Shown: one piece after another, positions 41,859 through 51,044 of the stretch
How positions within the stretch are numbered: the stretch's first letter is position 1
Layout of the letters: each line of letters starts with the position of its first letter
NCBI GenBank assembly: GCA_022616535.1
Contig: JAKEEM010000070.1
Coordinates: 1-51,044 of the forward strand
DNA from: Chlorobiota bacterium
GTDB lineage: Bacteria > Bacteroidota > Ignavibacteria > Tepidaquicellales > OLB5
Direction of reading: 5' to 3'
DNA: 51,044 nt
Notes under the pieces: model-generated
Told to the model about the DNA's origin: nothing
Databases searched by the model: none
The model's input: only the letters and a program-made list of their open reading frames with translations
Program-made: the position numbers and the translations under genes

Positions 41859-42270
41859 CAAAGAAATCTTTTCTGGCTCTCTCTCTTTTCTTTTCAGACT
41901 TTTTTTTCTTCTCACGCAAAATCTCCTCCTTTGTAGACATGCTTTTAACCGTCCGAATTCTCACTTTATCCCTCTTTAAAGCATTGTTTATCATTTTTAC
42001 AAATTTTTCATTCACTTTTTTCTTATTGCCAAGCTGTGTGCGTTCTGTCTGCGACCTTACCCTGATATTTCCCTCTTTATCAATTTTATTATGGAGCTTC
42101 TTCTTAAACAGCCCTTTCATTGAGCTATCAAGCGTCATAGAGCGGTCTATATTAAAAACAAGTTCCACTTTTGTTTCAACCTTATTAACGTTCTGTCCCC
42201 CTTTGCCTCCGCTTCTGGAAAAGTTATAAGTCACTTCCTTTAATATTTTATTTAAGTCTATATTGCTCAT
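41851..42270 (-). CDS. arfB: Alternative ribosome-rescue factor ArfB
   Basis: 139 residues. SRSGGKGGQNVNKVETKVELVF holds the GGQ peptidyl-tRNA hydrolysis motif (about 22-26), and the lysine/arginine-rich tail (KKKKSEKKRERARKDFF) binds the mRNA channel, as in YaeJ/ArfB. It frees stalled ribosomes. It is transcribed with the thiamine genes. Confidence 0.9.
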   Translation of the reverse strand: MSNIDLNKILKEVTYNFSRSGGKGGQNVNKVETKVELVFNIDRSMTLDSSMKGLFKKKLHNKIDKEGNIRVRSQTERTQLGNKKKVNEKFVKMINNALKRDKVRIRTVKSMSTKEEILREKKKKSEKKRERARKDFFDE

Positions 42271-42283
42271 TGCTCTCCATTGC

Positions 42284-43075
42284 TCATTGTTCTACCGGTG
42301 AATATCCTTTCCCGATTTTAACCGAGTTTTTTAGTGATTTTAAAACGTAATTTTTTGCTTCAGCTATTGATTTATCAAGTGATTTGCCCGATGCTAAATT
42401 TGATGCAATTGCTGCTGAAAGCGTGCACCCGATACCGTGAGTGTTTTTTGTCTTTACAAAATTAGCATAAAACAAATGAAATTTCTTCCCGTCAAAAAGC
42501 ACATCGGTTCCAAGCGGCAGGCCAATGGATTTTTTCAGATGCCCGCCTTTGATTAAAACATTCTGCGCGCCAAGCTCACCTATTACTATCGCTGCAGTTT
42601 CCAAATCATCAATGGAATTTATTTTTATGCCTGTAAGGACTTCCGCCTCATTAATATTGGGTGTTACAAAATAGACAATTGGAAGAAGCTTACTTTTAAG
42701 TGATTTTATTCCGGCTTTATCTAACAGCGGAAAACCGTTTTTCGAAACAATTACTGGGTCAACAACCAGTTTAATATTTTTTTTACTATTAAAATGCTTA
42801 ACAACCGTATTAATCACTTTATCGGACGATAACATTCCGGTTTTAACAGCTTTAATTTCAAAATCATCGAACACGCTTTTTAGCTGTGCATCAATTATAT
42901 TATGAGGTAATTCATATGATTTTTGAACACCCCTTGTGTTTTGAGCTGTAATTGCAGTAATGACCGATAATCCGTAAACTCCGTGATTTTTAAATGTCTT
43001 TAAATCGGATTGAATCCCCGCCCCTGCGCCTGAATCAGAACCTGCAATGGTAAGAACACAAATTCTTCTACTCAT
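42284..43075 (-). CDS. thiD: HMP kinase / HMP-P kinase
   Basis: About 263 residues from the ATG at 43075 (MSRRICVLTIAGSDSGAGAG); another ATG is 3 codons upstream, and both overlap thiE. It carries IAGSDSGAGAGIQ and, near the C-terminus, THGIGCTLSAAIA (the catalytic GxGC of the ribokinase-like fold). It phosphorylates the pyrimidine twice to HMP diphosphate for ThiE. Confidence 0.93.
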   Translation of the reverse strand: MSRRICVLTIAGSDSGAGAGIQSDLKTFKNHGVYGLSVITAITAQNTRGVQKSYELPHNIIDAQLKSVFDDFEIKAVKTGMLSSDKVINTVVKHFNSKKNIKLVVDPVIVSKNGFPLLDKAGIKSLKSKLLPIVYFVTPNINEAEVLTGIKINSIDDLETAAIVIGELGAQNVLIKGGHLKKSIGLPLGTDVLFDGKKFHLFYANFVKTKNTHGIGCTLSAAIASNLASGKSLDKSIAEAKNYVLKSLKNSVKIGKGYSPVEQ

Positions 43076-43691
43076 AGATTGCATTCCTCAATTTCTTAAC
43101 AGCTTTAACCGGGCTAGTTGACTTAACTACCGCACCGATAACCGCTGCGCCATGCACTCCCGTGCAGATAACATCTTTTATATTTACTTGATTTATTCCC
43201 CCTATGGCAAGAACGGGAATCTTAACTTTCTTCACAACCCGCTTAAGATAATTTATGCCTTTTGGCTTTGCTTTTTTAAGCTTGGATTCAGTCGGATAAA
43301 TATGCCCGAACCCAATATAATCAGCGCCTTCTTTTTCTCGTTTAATCGCTTCTTTCAATGAGTGTGCCGTTCCCCCGATAATTTTATTTTTACCAAGTAA
43401 CTTTCTTGTGTCCTTAATTGAAATGTCTTGCTTTCCCAGATGAACTCCGTCAGCTTTTGAAATTAATGCTATGTCTACTCTGTCATTAATGATAAATAAC
43501 ACCTTGTGTTTGCTGCAAAGCTTTTTAATTTTTATGGCTGTTTCAATCAGCTCACCTGTCGGAAGCGATTTATCCCTCAGCTGAATTACATCAGCCCCGC
43601 CTTTAATTGCCATTTTTGTAATTTCGTAATGAGAGTATTTTTTCTGAACTGAAGTATCAGTAATCACACAAAGTCTTCCGATTTTTTTCAT
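43068..43691 (-). CDS. thiE: Thiamine-phosphate synthase
   Basis: 207-residue TIM barrel with the full ThiE set: VIQLRDK, FIINDRVDIAL (Asp of NDR binds Mg), GVHLGKQD, GGTAHS, YIGFGHIYPTESK and AIGGIN. It joins HMP diphosphate and thiazole phosphate into thiamine phosphate. It is directly downstream of the TenI-like gene, with adjoining start and stop. Confidence 0.9.
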   Translation of the reverse strand: MKKIGRLCVITDTSVQKKYSHYEITKMAIKGGADVIQLRDKSLPTGELIETAIKIKKLCSKHKVLFIINDRVDIALISKADGVHLGKQDISIKDTRKLLGKNKIIGGTAHSLKEAIKREKEGADYIGFGHIYPTESKLKKAKPKGINYLKRVVKKVKIPVLAIGGINQVNIKDVICTGVHGAAVIGAVVKSTSPVKAVKKLRNAIYE

Positions 43692-44332
43692 TATAAGCTT
43701 CCAATTGCTGTTTTGAACTCTTTAATCGTCCCAGCTATATTTTTTGATTTCAATATTGCTCTGATTACAGCGACACCGTAAGCACCCGCTTGTATACATT
43801 TTTTCGCTCTCTGGGGATTTATTCCTCCCACAGCGTAAACGGGAATGGACACTGACTGACAGACATTTTTTAATTTTTCCAAGCCCTGGAGCGGACCATA
43901 TTTGATTTTTGAGGGAGTTTTAAATACAGGACCGAATATTAAGTAATCATAACCGTCTTTTTCAACCCTAATTGCCTGATTAAGTGAATGAATACTTTTA
44001 CCAACGATTAAATTATAATAGTTCCCCACTTTCGTGGGGACAAGCTTTTTAGCGTGCTTTGCATGAATTCCTTTTTCGGGCGAGTGTACACCATAAGCAC
44101 CGGATAATAGTGCAATATCAAGTCTGTTATTAATAATTAATTTTATTCCTCTAATTTTTTTAATTTTTCGTGCTAAGGCAAGGAGTTCTTTTGAAGTTAA
44201 ATCTTTCTCTCTAAGCTGAACTGCTTTTACACCGCTTCGGGCTGATTTTTTGATTACATTAATTAAGCTTTTGCCTATGCATAGTTTCCTGTCCGTAATT
44301 AACATTAAACGGAAAGGGAGGTTATTTTTCAT
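43691..44332 (-). CDS. ThiE paralogue resembling thiazole tautomerase TenI
   Basis: 213 residues with a ThiE-like barrel but degenerate pyrophosphate/Mg motifs: INNRLDIAL instead of INDR, and HSPEKGI instead of HLGQxD. It keeps [15 protein letters not shown] and AVGGIN. TenI of B. subtilis has the same losses and isomerises the thiazole tautomer made by ThiG. It is placed directly after thiG, which fits. The name is an inference from the motif pattern. Confidence 0.7.
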   Translation of the reverse strand: MKNNLPFRLMLITDRKLCIGKSLINVIKKSARSGVKAVQLREKDLTSKELLALARKIKKIRGIKLIINNRLDIALLSGAYGVHSPEKGIHAKHAKKLVPTKVGNYYNLIVGKSIHSLNQAIRVEKDGYDYLIFGPVFKTPSKIKYGPLQGLEKLKNVCQSVSIPVYAVGGINPQRAKKCIQAGAYGVAVIRAILKSKNIAGTIKEFKTAIGSL

Positions 44333-45107
44333 GAGTGCCGATTAGTCCTTCAACGGGACTCGATGCCTTTGCATATAGTCTTTTGGGAATCCTTCCTGAC
44401 TCATACGCAAGCCTGCCTGCCTCAACGGCAAGCTTCATCGCCTTTGCCATTTGAACAGGATGTTCAGCGCCCGCTATTGCTGAGTTCATCAAAACTCCGT
44501 CAACGCCAAGCTCCATAGCAAAAGCCGCGTCCGATGCCGTGCCGACGCCTGCATCGACGATTAAGGGAATATCAACCATATCGCGGATGATTTGAATGTT
44601 GTAGGGATTCCTGATTCCCATGCCTGAGCCAATCGGAGCGCCGAGAGGCATTACTGCGGCACAGCCCATATCGGCAAGTTTTTTACAGGTAATGGGGTCG
44701 TCGTTGCAGTAGGGAAGCACTATAAACCCGTCCTTCAATAACTGTTCCGATGCCTTCAAAAGCTCGGGAACGTCCGGGAACAATGTTTCATCATCACCGA
44801 TGACTTCGACTTTAACCCAGTTAGTGTTTAAAGCTTCGCGCGCAAGCTGCGCTGTTAATACCGCATCCCTTGCAGTAAAACATCCTGCTGTGTTTGGAAG
44901 CAGCCAGTATTTGTTCCTGTTGATGAGATTTAAAATGCTTTCCTGCCCGTTGTCTGAGTTCAGATTCAGCCGCCTGATTGATAGGGTAATCATTTCCGCC
45001 TCGCTTGCTTCAATCGCTTCGAGCATAGTTTGAGGGTTGGGATAGCGTGACGTTCCAACTATTAATCTCGAACTGAATTCCTTATTTGCTATTGTTAGTT
45101 TATTCAT
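44322..45107 (-). CDS. thiG: Thiazole synthase ThiG
   Basis: 261 residues. [26 protein letters not shown], the [27 protein letters not shown] and [18 protein letters not shown] segments are ThiG-specific. It condenses dehydroglycine, DXP and ThiS thiocarboxylate into the thiazole. It overlaps the tenI-like gene by 11 nt and is separated from thiS by a REP-like pair. Confidence 0.94.
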   Translation of the reverse strand: MNKLTIANKEFSSRLIVGTSRYPNPQTMLEAIEASEAEMITLSIRRLNLNSDNGQESILNLINRNKYWLLPNTAGCFTARDAVLTAQLAREALNTNWVKVEVIGDDETLFPDVPELLKASEQLLKDGFIVLPYCNDDPITCKKLADMGCAAVMPLGAPIGSGMGIRNPYNIQIIRDMVDIPLIVDAGVGTASDAAFAMELGVDGVLMNSAIAGAEHPVQMAKAMKLAVEAGRLAYESGRIPKRLYAKASSPVEGLIGTHEK

Positions 45108-45128
45108 ATTCTTCTTGGGTTTGCAATC

Positions 45129-45182
45129 AGGGCTAAAGCCCTTAATATTTTTTAATTTTTTTCCACGGCCTGAATGTCGTGG
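45129..45182. repeat. REP-like pair of palindromes between thiS and thiG
   Basis: AGGGCTAAAGCCCT (45129-45142) and CCACGGCCTGAATGTCGTGG (45163-45182), two hairpins joined by an AT-rich linker. This pattern is that of dispersed REP-like elements. It fills the 113-bp gap inside the thiamine operon. Confidence 0.65.
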
Positions 45183-45220
45183 CTAACACAAAGCTTTTAA
45201 AACTGCAACCTGAAATCAAG

Positions 45221-45427
45221 TTACCCTCCTTGAACGGCATGCACAATTTCAACGCTGTCCGATTCATTGATTGCGGTTTCTTCCCATTTCTGTTTCGGCA
45301 CGATTGTTTCATTCAAAGCAACAGCAATACCCTTGGGTTCCTTGCCGTTTAAATATTGAACGATTATATCGCTTAAATTTATTTTCTTATATAATGCTTT
45401 TTCTTCGCCGTTTAAATATATTTTCAT
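45221..45427 (-). CDS. thiS: Sulfur carrier ThiS
   Basis: 68 residues with a ubiquitin-like fold ending in GG (VEIVHAVQGG). The last Gly is thiocarboxylated to give sulfur to the thiazole. The activating enzyme ThiF is not in this window, so it must be encoded elsewhere or replaced by MoeB. It overlaps thiO by 4 bp. Confidence 0.92.
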   Translation of the reverse strand: MKIYLNGEEKALYKKINLSDIIVQYLNGKEPKGIAVALNETIVPKQKWEETAINESDSVEIVHAVQGG

Positions 45428-46551
45428 GACACTGTCTCCTTATGAAATCTTGAAATGTTAAATCTTGCAAGTGTTTCGGATTTATTACCGCTTATAATCC
45501 ACTCAGCAAGCTCATAAGCCGTAACTGGAGTAAGCAAAATCCCGTTTCTGTAATGACCTGTTGCAAAATAAAGTCCTTCGATATCGGAATCGCCGATTAT
45601 CGGCTCGTGGTCACGGCTTCCGGGCCTTAGCCCCACGTCAATTGACTGTATCTTCAAATCATAAATCGATGGCACCGCTTCCCATGCCCTTTCGAGAATA
45701 CGGAATATTTCACCGGCAGTCGGCTTCTCATCAAATCCCATCTCCTCAACGCTTGCACCGACGATTAACCGCCCGTCTTTTTTGGGAACAAGGTATGCAT
45801 CTGGCGCTCGGACAGCATGCGTGACTTTGCACGTATCATCCATAATTAAAGATATAGCCTGCCCCTTAACGGGACGAACAGGCGGCTGTGCTTCTTCGGG
45901 TATCCCTTCAATCATCTTGGACCAGCTTCCAGCGCAAACGATAATCTTATCTGCTTCAATATCTATTCCGTGTATATGCACTCCGATTGCTTTGCCGTTT
46001 TTGATGTTAATGCGCTCAACCAAATGGTCTTCATATAGCTTCCCGCCTGCATTGATAAACGCTGTCCTTAAAGTTTCGAGTAGTTTCCTGTTGTCAATCT
46101 GCCCGTCTTCGGGCATCCACACCGCAAATGTGCATTTTGGTGAAAGATACGGCTCGATTTCACGCGCCTCGCTGCCTGTGAGCCACTGAACAGGCAGGCC
46201 AATTTTTTCCCTGAAGTCAAACAATCTTCTTATTCTTTCGGAATCGTCCCTGTCGAATGCGGGCATTATCGCTCCGCATTTATCATACTCTGCTTTAATG
46301 CATGAATCATTATAAAGCTCTTCAAGAAATCTCGGATACATTTCAAGACTCTTGCGGCAAAGATAAAACAGCTCAATGTCTTCGAATCCCATTTCCGCCT
46401 GCGGTGCAAGCATTCCCGCAGCAGCCCAGCTTGAGCTTTTGCCGGCTTTGGAGCGTTCCAGTATTTCAACATCAGCGCCGCGCCTCACAAGCTGCCAGCC
46501 GAGTGATAGCCCGATTATCCCGCCGCCTATGATTATGGTTTTATCTGCCAT
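45424..46551 (-). CDS. thiO: Glycine oxidase ThiO
   Basis: 375-residue FAD enzyme. TIIIGGGIIGLSLGWQLVRRG (start, GGGIIG) and the late GLRPGSRDHEPIIG plus GHYRNGILLTP are typical of ThiO. It makes dehydroglycine by an oxygen-dependent route, in place of the anaerobic tyrosine lyase ThiH. This suggests oxygen is available to the organism. Confidence 0.9.
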   Translation of the reverse strand: MADKTIIIGGGIIGLSLGWQLVRRGADVEILERSKAGKSSSWAAAGMLAPQAEMGFEDIELFYLCRKSLEMYPRFLEELYNDSCIKAEYDKCGAIMPAFDRDDSERIRRLFDFREKIGLPVQWLTGSEAREIEPYLSPKCTFAVWMPEDGQIDNRKLLETLRTAFINAGGKLYEDHLVERINIKNGKAIGVHIHGIDIEADKIIVCAGSWSKMIEGIPEEAQPPVRPVKGQAISLIMDDTCKVTHAVRAPDAYLVPKKDGRLIVGASVEEMGFDEKPTAGEIFRILERAWEAVPSIYDLKIQSIDVGLRPGSRDHEPIIGDSDIEGLYFATGHYRNGILLTPVTAYELAEWIISGNKSETLARFNISRFHKETVS

Positions 46552-46552
46552 T

Positions 46553-48490
<1,938 letters not shown>

Positions 48491-48540
48491 TTATTAATTG
48501 ATTTTTATTGTAATAATTAATTCATTCAGGGGTAAAAGAA

Positions 48541-48598
48541 AAAGCCGCTTACCCTTTTTACCCTCCACGTAGGATGATAATACAGGATAAACGGCTTT
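48541..48598 (-). terminator. Riboswitch-controlled terminator before thiC
   Basis: On the minus strand AAAGCCGTTTA pairs with TAAGCGGCTTT (one G-U), then TTCTTTT. CCTACG in the loop (48566-48571) can pair with CGTAGG at the aptamer 3' side, giving an alternative antiterminator form. Confidence 0.7.
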
Positions 48599-48603
48599 AT
48601 TCT

Positions 48604-48701
48604 GTTTTCCTACGCCGGCATTACCCGGATCAGGTTTCCGTCCGCCAGCCGGCGGACAAGGGTATAATTCTCAGCCTCCCCTACAAGGAAGCACCCCTGA
48701 A
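48604..48701 (-). promoter_or_regulatory. TPP riboswitch (THI element) of the thi operon
   Basis: On the minus strand: GGGGTGC, then GGCTGAGA, ATACCC, AAACCTGATCCGGGTAATGCCGGCGTAGGAA. These are the conserved TPP aptamer blocks. The P3a arm between ATACCC and AACCTGATC is a long GC-rich hairpin, GTCCGCCGGCTGGCGGAC. TPP binding should allow the downstream terminator to form and stop thiC-operon transcription. Confidence 0.92.
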
Positions 48702-48787
48702 CACAAATATAACGAATTTATTCTAAAATTTAAAACTAAATCGAGGTTATAATAATTCCACCTTTTAGCTTAGATGCAGTAATTATT

Positions 48788-48835
48788 TAATTAACCCTCC
48801 AAAGGCGGGTTTCTAAAGTAATTCCTTCACTTTAT
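48788..48835 (-). terminator. Shared 3' trailer after the 48827 T9SS gene
   Basis: AAAGTGAAGGAATTACTTT (stop codon included), then CCCGCCTTTGGAGGGTT. Same order as in the trailers at 181-234 and 40985-41058, without the middle palindrome. Confidence 0.5.
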
Positions 48836-50263
48836 CAACACCATTTTCTTTGTATTGGTATAAAATGTTAACTGCCCACTATTAACTATTAATTGATAAT
48901 AATAAACTCCGCTTGGATAATTTGCCGCATTCCACCCAACTTCATATGTGCCTGGATTTAACTGTTCATTAACAAGCGTTTCAATTTCCCTGCCTGTAAT
49001 ATTGTAAATACGTAGAGACACATTGCTATGTGTCTCTACAGGAATTTGAAATCTTATTTTTGTAATCGGATTAAATGGGTTTGGATAATTTTGCTCAAGC
49101 TTAAATTCAATTGGGATTTCGCCCCCGTTTGATATTCCCAGCGGCGGCTGGGGAATTGTATACCAAATTCTTCCCCCGCTTGCACCGCACCATGCTTTTT
49201 TATTCGAATAAATATGCAGGCAATCGAACCAGTTAACGCTTTGCTCGTCTATAGTCCAGTTGTTTCCTCCGTCGCTTGTATACATTATTGCACCGCTTCC
49301 GGGTGTTCCGTGCACAGCCCAGCCGATTCCATTTGATAAAAACTTTACATCATTTATCTGGTTCATCCCGCCTTGTGAAATCGGGTTATTCTGGAAGAAC
49401 CAGTTGGCCCCTCCGTTTGTTGTCTTGTAAACATTGTTGCGTTCAAGATTTGCGGCTCCCAGCCAGCCCGTCTGGTTATTGATAAACTGGATTGCGAGAA
49501 TTGCAATATGACCGTTTCCGCTTGGCGGAACGTTGGAGTAGAGATTTGAAAAGTTAGTCCCGCCGTTTGTTGTGTAAAGCAGTACATCGTAACCGCAGAG
49601 CCAGCCTGTAGATGCGTTGAACCAATATTGGTCGTTGAGCTCTTGCGCCCCAGCAACAGTCGGTGAAATCTCCGCCCAGTTAACACCTCCGTTTGTTGTT
49701 TTGCAAATAAAAGGTATATAGGGAAAGTTTTTGCTGCCCGCCGCATATCCCGTATTTTCATCAATGAAGAAAACGCTCCTTAAAATTCCCGCAACAGGAG
49801 GGGGGATTTGTCTTGTCCAGTTAGCGCCGCCGTTTGTTGTTTTACGTATCTGTAACGCTCCTCCGACGCACCACCCGGTATTCGTGTTTATGAAATGAAC
49901 CCCGTTAAAACCGGTTGTGAAAGTCGTATCGTTAAATGAAATTGTTTCCCAGTTAAATCCGCTGTTAGTTGTTCTCAAAGCTCCCATAAACAAATGGCTT
50001 GCCCATCCGGTAAGCGAATCTATAAAGAATACCTCTGCAATTTGATATGATATCGGCGTTTGGACAAACTGCCATGTGAAGAGGTTATTGCTGTAAGTGT
50101 TTGAATTACCTATATTATCATAATTATCATAGGTGCCGTTTGCACCGGGATTTACAAATGACCAGTAATCGCTCCGGCTGTCATAAACCGGGTTATTTTG
50201 GCTAAAGGTATAAATATTATAATATAAACTGAAAATAATTATAGATATTATTGCTCTGTTCAT
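48827..50263 (-). CDS. Ycf48-like beta-propeller T9SS protein
   Basis: 478 residues. Signal peptide 1-22; then six or seven repeats such as ALRTTNSGFNW, IRKTTNGGANW, ICKTTNGGVNW, VYKTTNGGANW, typical of Ycf48/BNR propellers, and a T9SS tail (QNYPNPFNPITKI to KKMVLIK). Its tail has a palindrome-encoded insert (VETHSNVSL). Many repeats are nearly identical (KTTNGG-NW), a sign of recent internal duplication. It is surface anchored; the ligand is unknown. The gene ends in the shared 3' trailer. Confidence 0.85.
   Translation of the reverse strand: MNRAIISIIIFSLYYNIYTFSQNNPVYDSRSDYWSFVNPGANGTYDNYDNIGNSNTYSNNLFTWQFVQTPISYQIAEVFFIDSLTGWASHLFMGALRTTNSGFNWETISFNDTTFTTGFNGVHFINTNTGWCVGGALQIRKTTNGGANWTRQIPPPVAGILRSVFFIDENTGYAAGSKNFPYIPFICKTTNGGVNWAEISPTVAGAQELNDQYWFNASTGWLCGYDVLLYTTNGGTNFSNLYSNVPPSGNGHIAILAIQFINNQTGWLGAANLERNNVYKTTNGGANWFFQNNPISQGGMNQINDVKFLSNGIGWAVHGTPGSGAIMYTSDGGNNWTIDEQSVNWFDCLHIYSNKKAWCGASGGRIWYTIPQPPLGISNGGEIPIEFKLEQNYPNPFNPITKIRFQIPVETHSNVSLRIYNITGREIETLVNEQLNPGTYEVGWNAANYPSGVYYYQLIVNSGQLTFYTNTKKMVLIK
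49012..49039. repeat. 28-bp palindrome GTAGAGACACAT in a T9SS tail
   Basis: GTAGAGACACAT-TGCT-ATGTGTCTCTAC, 12-bp perfect arms. It encodes VETHSNVSL in the 48827 gene. It is at the same codon place as 40778-40805, and its form recalls 109-135. Confidence 0.85.
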
Positions 50264-50309
50264 TGTATTTTTTTTATTTTAGCTTGTTTAAATATATGCA
50301 AAATATCAA

Positions 50310-51044
50310 ATGGAAAAAAGAACAATTTTAGTTTTTGTAATTGCCTTTTCAATTTCCGCCTCAAGCTTAGGGCAGGAATATTATTTTTACCATTTTAACG
50401 AAAAAATGATTATTAAGCCCTACAAAGGGTATATTTCTGTAAAGTTTGAGGAAAATACAGCGCAGAATGATATCAACAATGTTTACAATTCATTAACGTC
50501 ATACAGCGATAAAAGAATTGATTTCACAACTCGGCTTGATAACGGAAGTTCGTCCCCGGTTTTATTGCTTAAAATTAAGAAGGAAGTTTCAACTGACCAT
50601 TTGAATCTGCTTAAAAGCAATCTTGCTGCAGACAGGCGTGTAAAAAGTGTTGGGATGTGCTTTACTTACAACGATAAAGTTCTGCATTTTACTACCGATG
50701 AGATTATTGTTAAGTTTAAGAAAAATGTTACGGGATTTGATATACAAAGTTTAAACCGCTTGTATAAAACAAATATAATTGAGCAAATCAGTTCTTTTGA
50801 AAATACTTACCTTTTATCAGTCGACTCCAACAGTACCGATAATGTTTTTGAAGTTTCCTCCAAGTACTCAATAACCCAGCTTGTTGAATTCGCACAGCCG
50901 AATTTCATAAGATTAGGGATGCTTCTTGATGCAGAATTTGAGTCAGTTCCTCCTTATATGCCTAACGATACGATGATTCCGAATATGTGGCATATCAGGA
51001 ATACAGGCAATAATATTCCCGACAGCATACAGGGTATTCCCGGC
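50310..51044 (+). CDS. Subtilisin-like (S8) peptidase, N-terminal part
   Basis: Open from ATG 50310 to the window end (245 codons, partial). Residues 1-21 are a signal peptide. Residues of about 25-205 look like a fervidolysin/subtilase-type propeptide with two alpha-beta repeats (ISVKFEENT, EIIVKFKKNVTGFD). Residues of about 215-245 hold PNDTMIPNMWHIRNTG, the entry to the S8 catalytic domain (PND...QWxLxNTG). The catalytic Asp/His/Ser lie beyond the window. It may carry a T9SS tail, which cannot be seen. Confidence 0.72.
   Translation, partial: MEKRTILVFVIAFSISASSLGQEYYFYHFNEKMIIKPYKGYISVKFEENTAQNDINNVYNSLTSYSDKRIDFTTRLDNGSSSPVLLLKIKKEVSTDHLNLLKSNLAADRRVKSVGMCFTYNDKVLHFTTDEIIVKFKKNVTGFDIQSLNRLYKTNIIEQISSFENTYLLSVDSNSTDNVFEVSSKYSITQLVEFAQPNFIRLGMLLDAEFESVPPYMPNDTMIPNMWHIRNTGNNIPDSIQGIPG

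Noticed and set aside
45782-46189. 135-codon plus-strand ORF inside thiO
   Set aside because: It overlaps a complete ThiO with clear FAD motifs and has no domain of its own.
48704-48711. TATATTTG box as promoter of the thi operon
   Set aside because: Its start site would fall inside the riboswitch and remove the P1 left arm; the real promoter should be further upstream.

Overview
The window looks like a chromosomal segment of an Ignavibacteria-like member of the Bacteroidota/Chlorobiota group, probably an environmental or metagenome-derived genome. The best evidence is the set of seven secreted proteins (three of them broken) that end in a type IX secretion (T9SS) type A sorting domain of the form QNYPNPFNP...GRE...LVNEQL...YPSGVYFY...TKKMxLIK, which is typical of Ignavibacteria and relatives. 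Several promoters fit the Bacteroidota pattern TTTG-N19/20-TANNTTTG. Some genes nevertheless carry good Shine-Dalgarno sequences (AAGGAGG, GGGAGG), and TTG starts are common. No rRNA, tRNA, CRISPR array, integrase or transposase was found.

Layout. 1-2.8 kb: two T9SS surface proteins, the second split by an in-frame TGA. 2.9-5.5 kb: an XRE regulator, heptose epimerase hldD, a four-helix-bundle gene enclosed by a perfect 20-bp inverted repeat, and a family 2 glycosyltransferase. 5.6-8.1 kb: rpmB, a small zinc-ribbon gene and two tandem DUF2279-like genes. 8.3-9.9 kb: def-fmt. 9.9-12.1 kb: a broken beta-propeller T9SS protein. 12.1-15.1 kb: a large helical protein, a structured noncoding transcription unit, a TrmB-like regulator with a palindrome over its promoter, and two tiny hydrophobic ORFs. 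15.1-18.1 kb: a Ycf48-like T9SS protein and a two-domain NBR1-Ig-like protein. 18.4-23 kb: a phospholipase D-type protein, a GIY-YIG-like protein, an unknown protein, then yqeY, a TPR protein and rmuC. 23-28.2 kb: NDH-2, yjbQ, a GAF/PAS histidine kinase, another T9SS protein and an Fe2+-trafficking protein. 28.3-31.5 kb: an M61 peptidase, a MerR/CPVC-thioredoxin pair and a lipoprotein. 31.6-36.8 kb: three M16 peptidases followed by a MoxR ATPase. 36.9-39.1 kb: pgsA, an HU-family gene, ruvX and an AlbA_2 protein. 39.3-41 kb: a T9SS protein broken by three frameshifts. 41-48.7 kb: a thiamine operon under a TPP riboswitch (thiC-thiO-thiS-thiG-tenI-thiE-thiD-arfB-DUF3667). 48.8-51 kb: one more Ycf48-like T9SS protein and the start of a subtilisin-like protease.

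How the genes work together. The thiamine operon can make both halves of thiamine phosphate: ThiC and ThiD make the pyrimidine; ThiO, ThiS, ThiG and TenI make the thiazole; ThiE couples them. ThiF is not present here. def-fmt form the N-formylmethionine cycle and rpmB belongs to translation. hldD and the GT2 point to LPS synthesis. The M16 and M61 peptidases and the T9SS cargo form a secreted and envelope layer.

The strongest unusual signals are: (i) palindromic repeats at the same codon position inside two paralogous T9SS domains; (ii) a shared 3' trailer after three T9SS genes; (iii) a noncoding unit at 13.7-13.96 kb in which a 14-nt upstream segment is exactly complementary to half of the terminator hairpin; (iv) the inverted-repeat-bounded four-helix-bundle gene. 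All functional calls come from reading the sequence; no database search was run.
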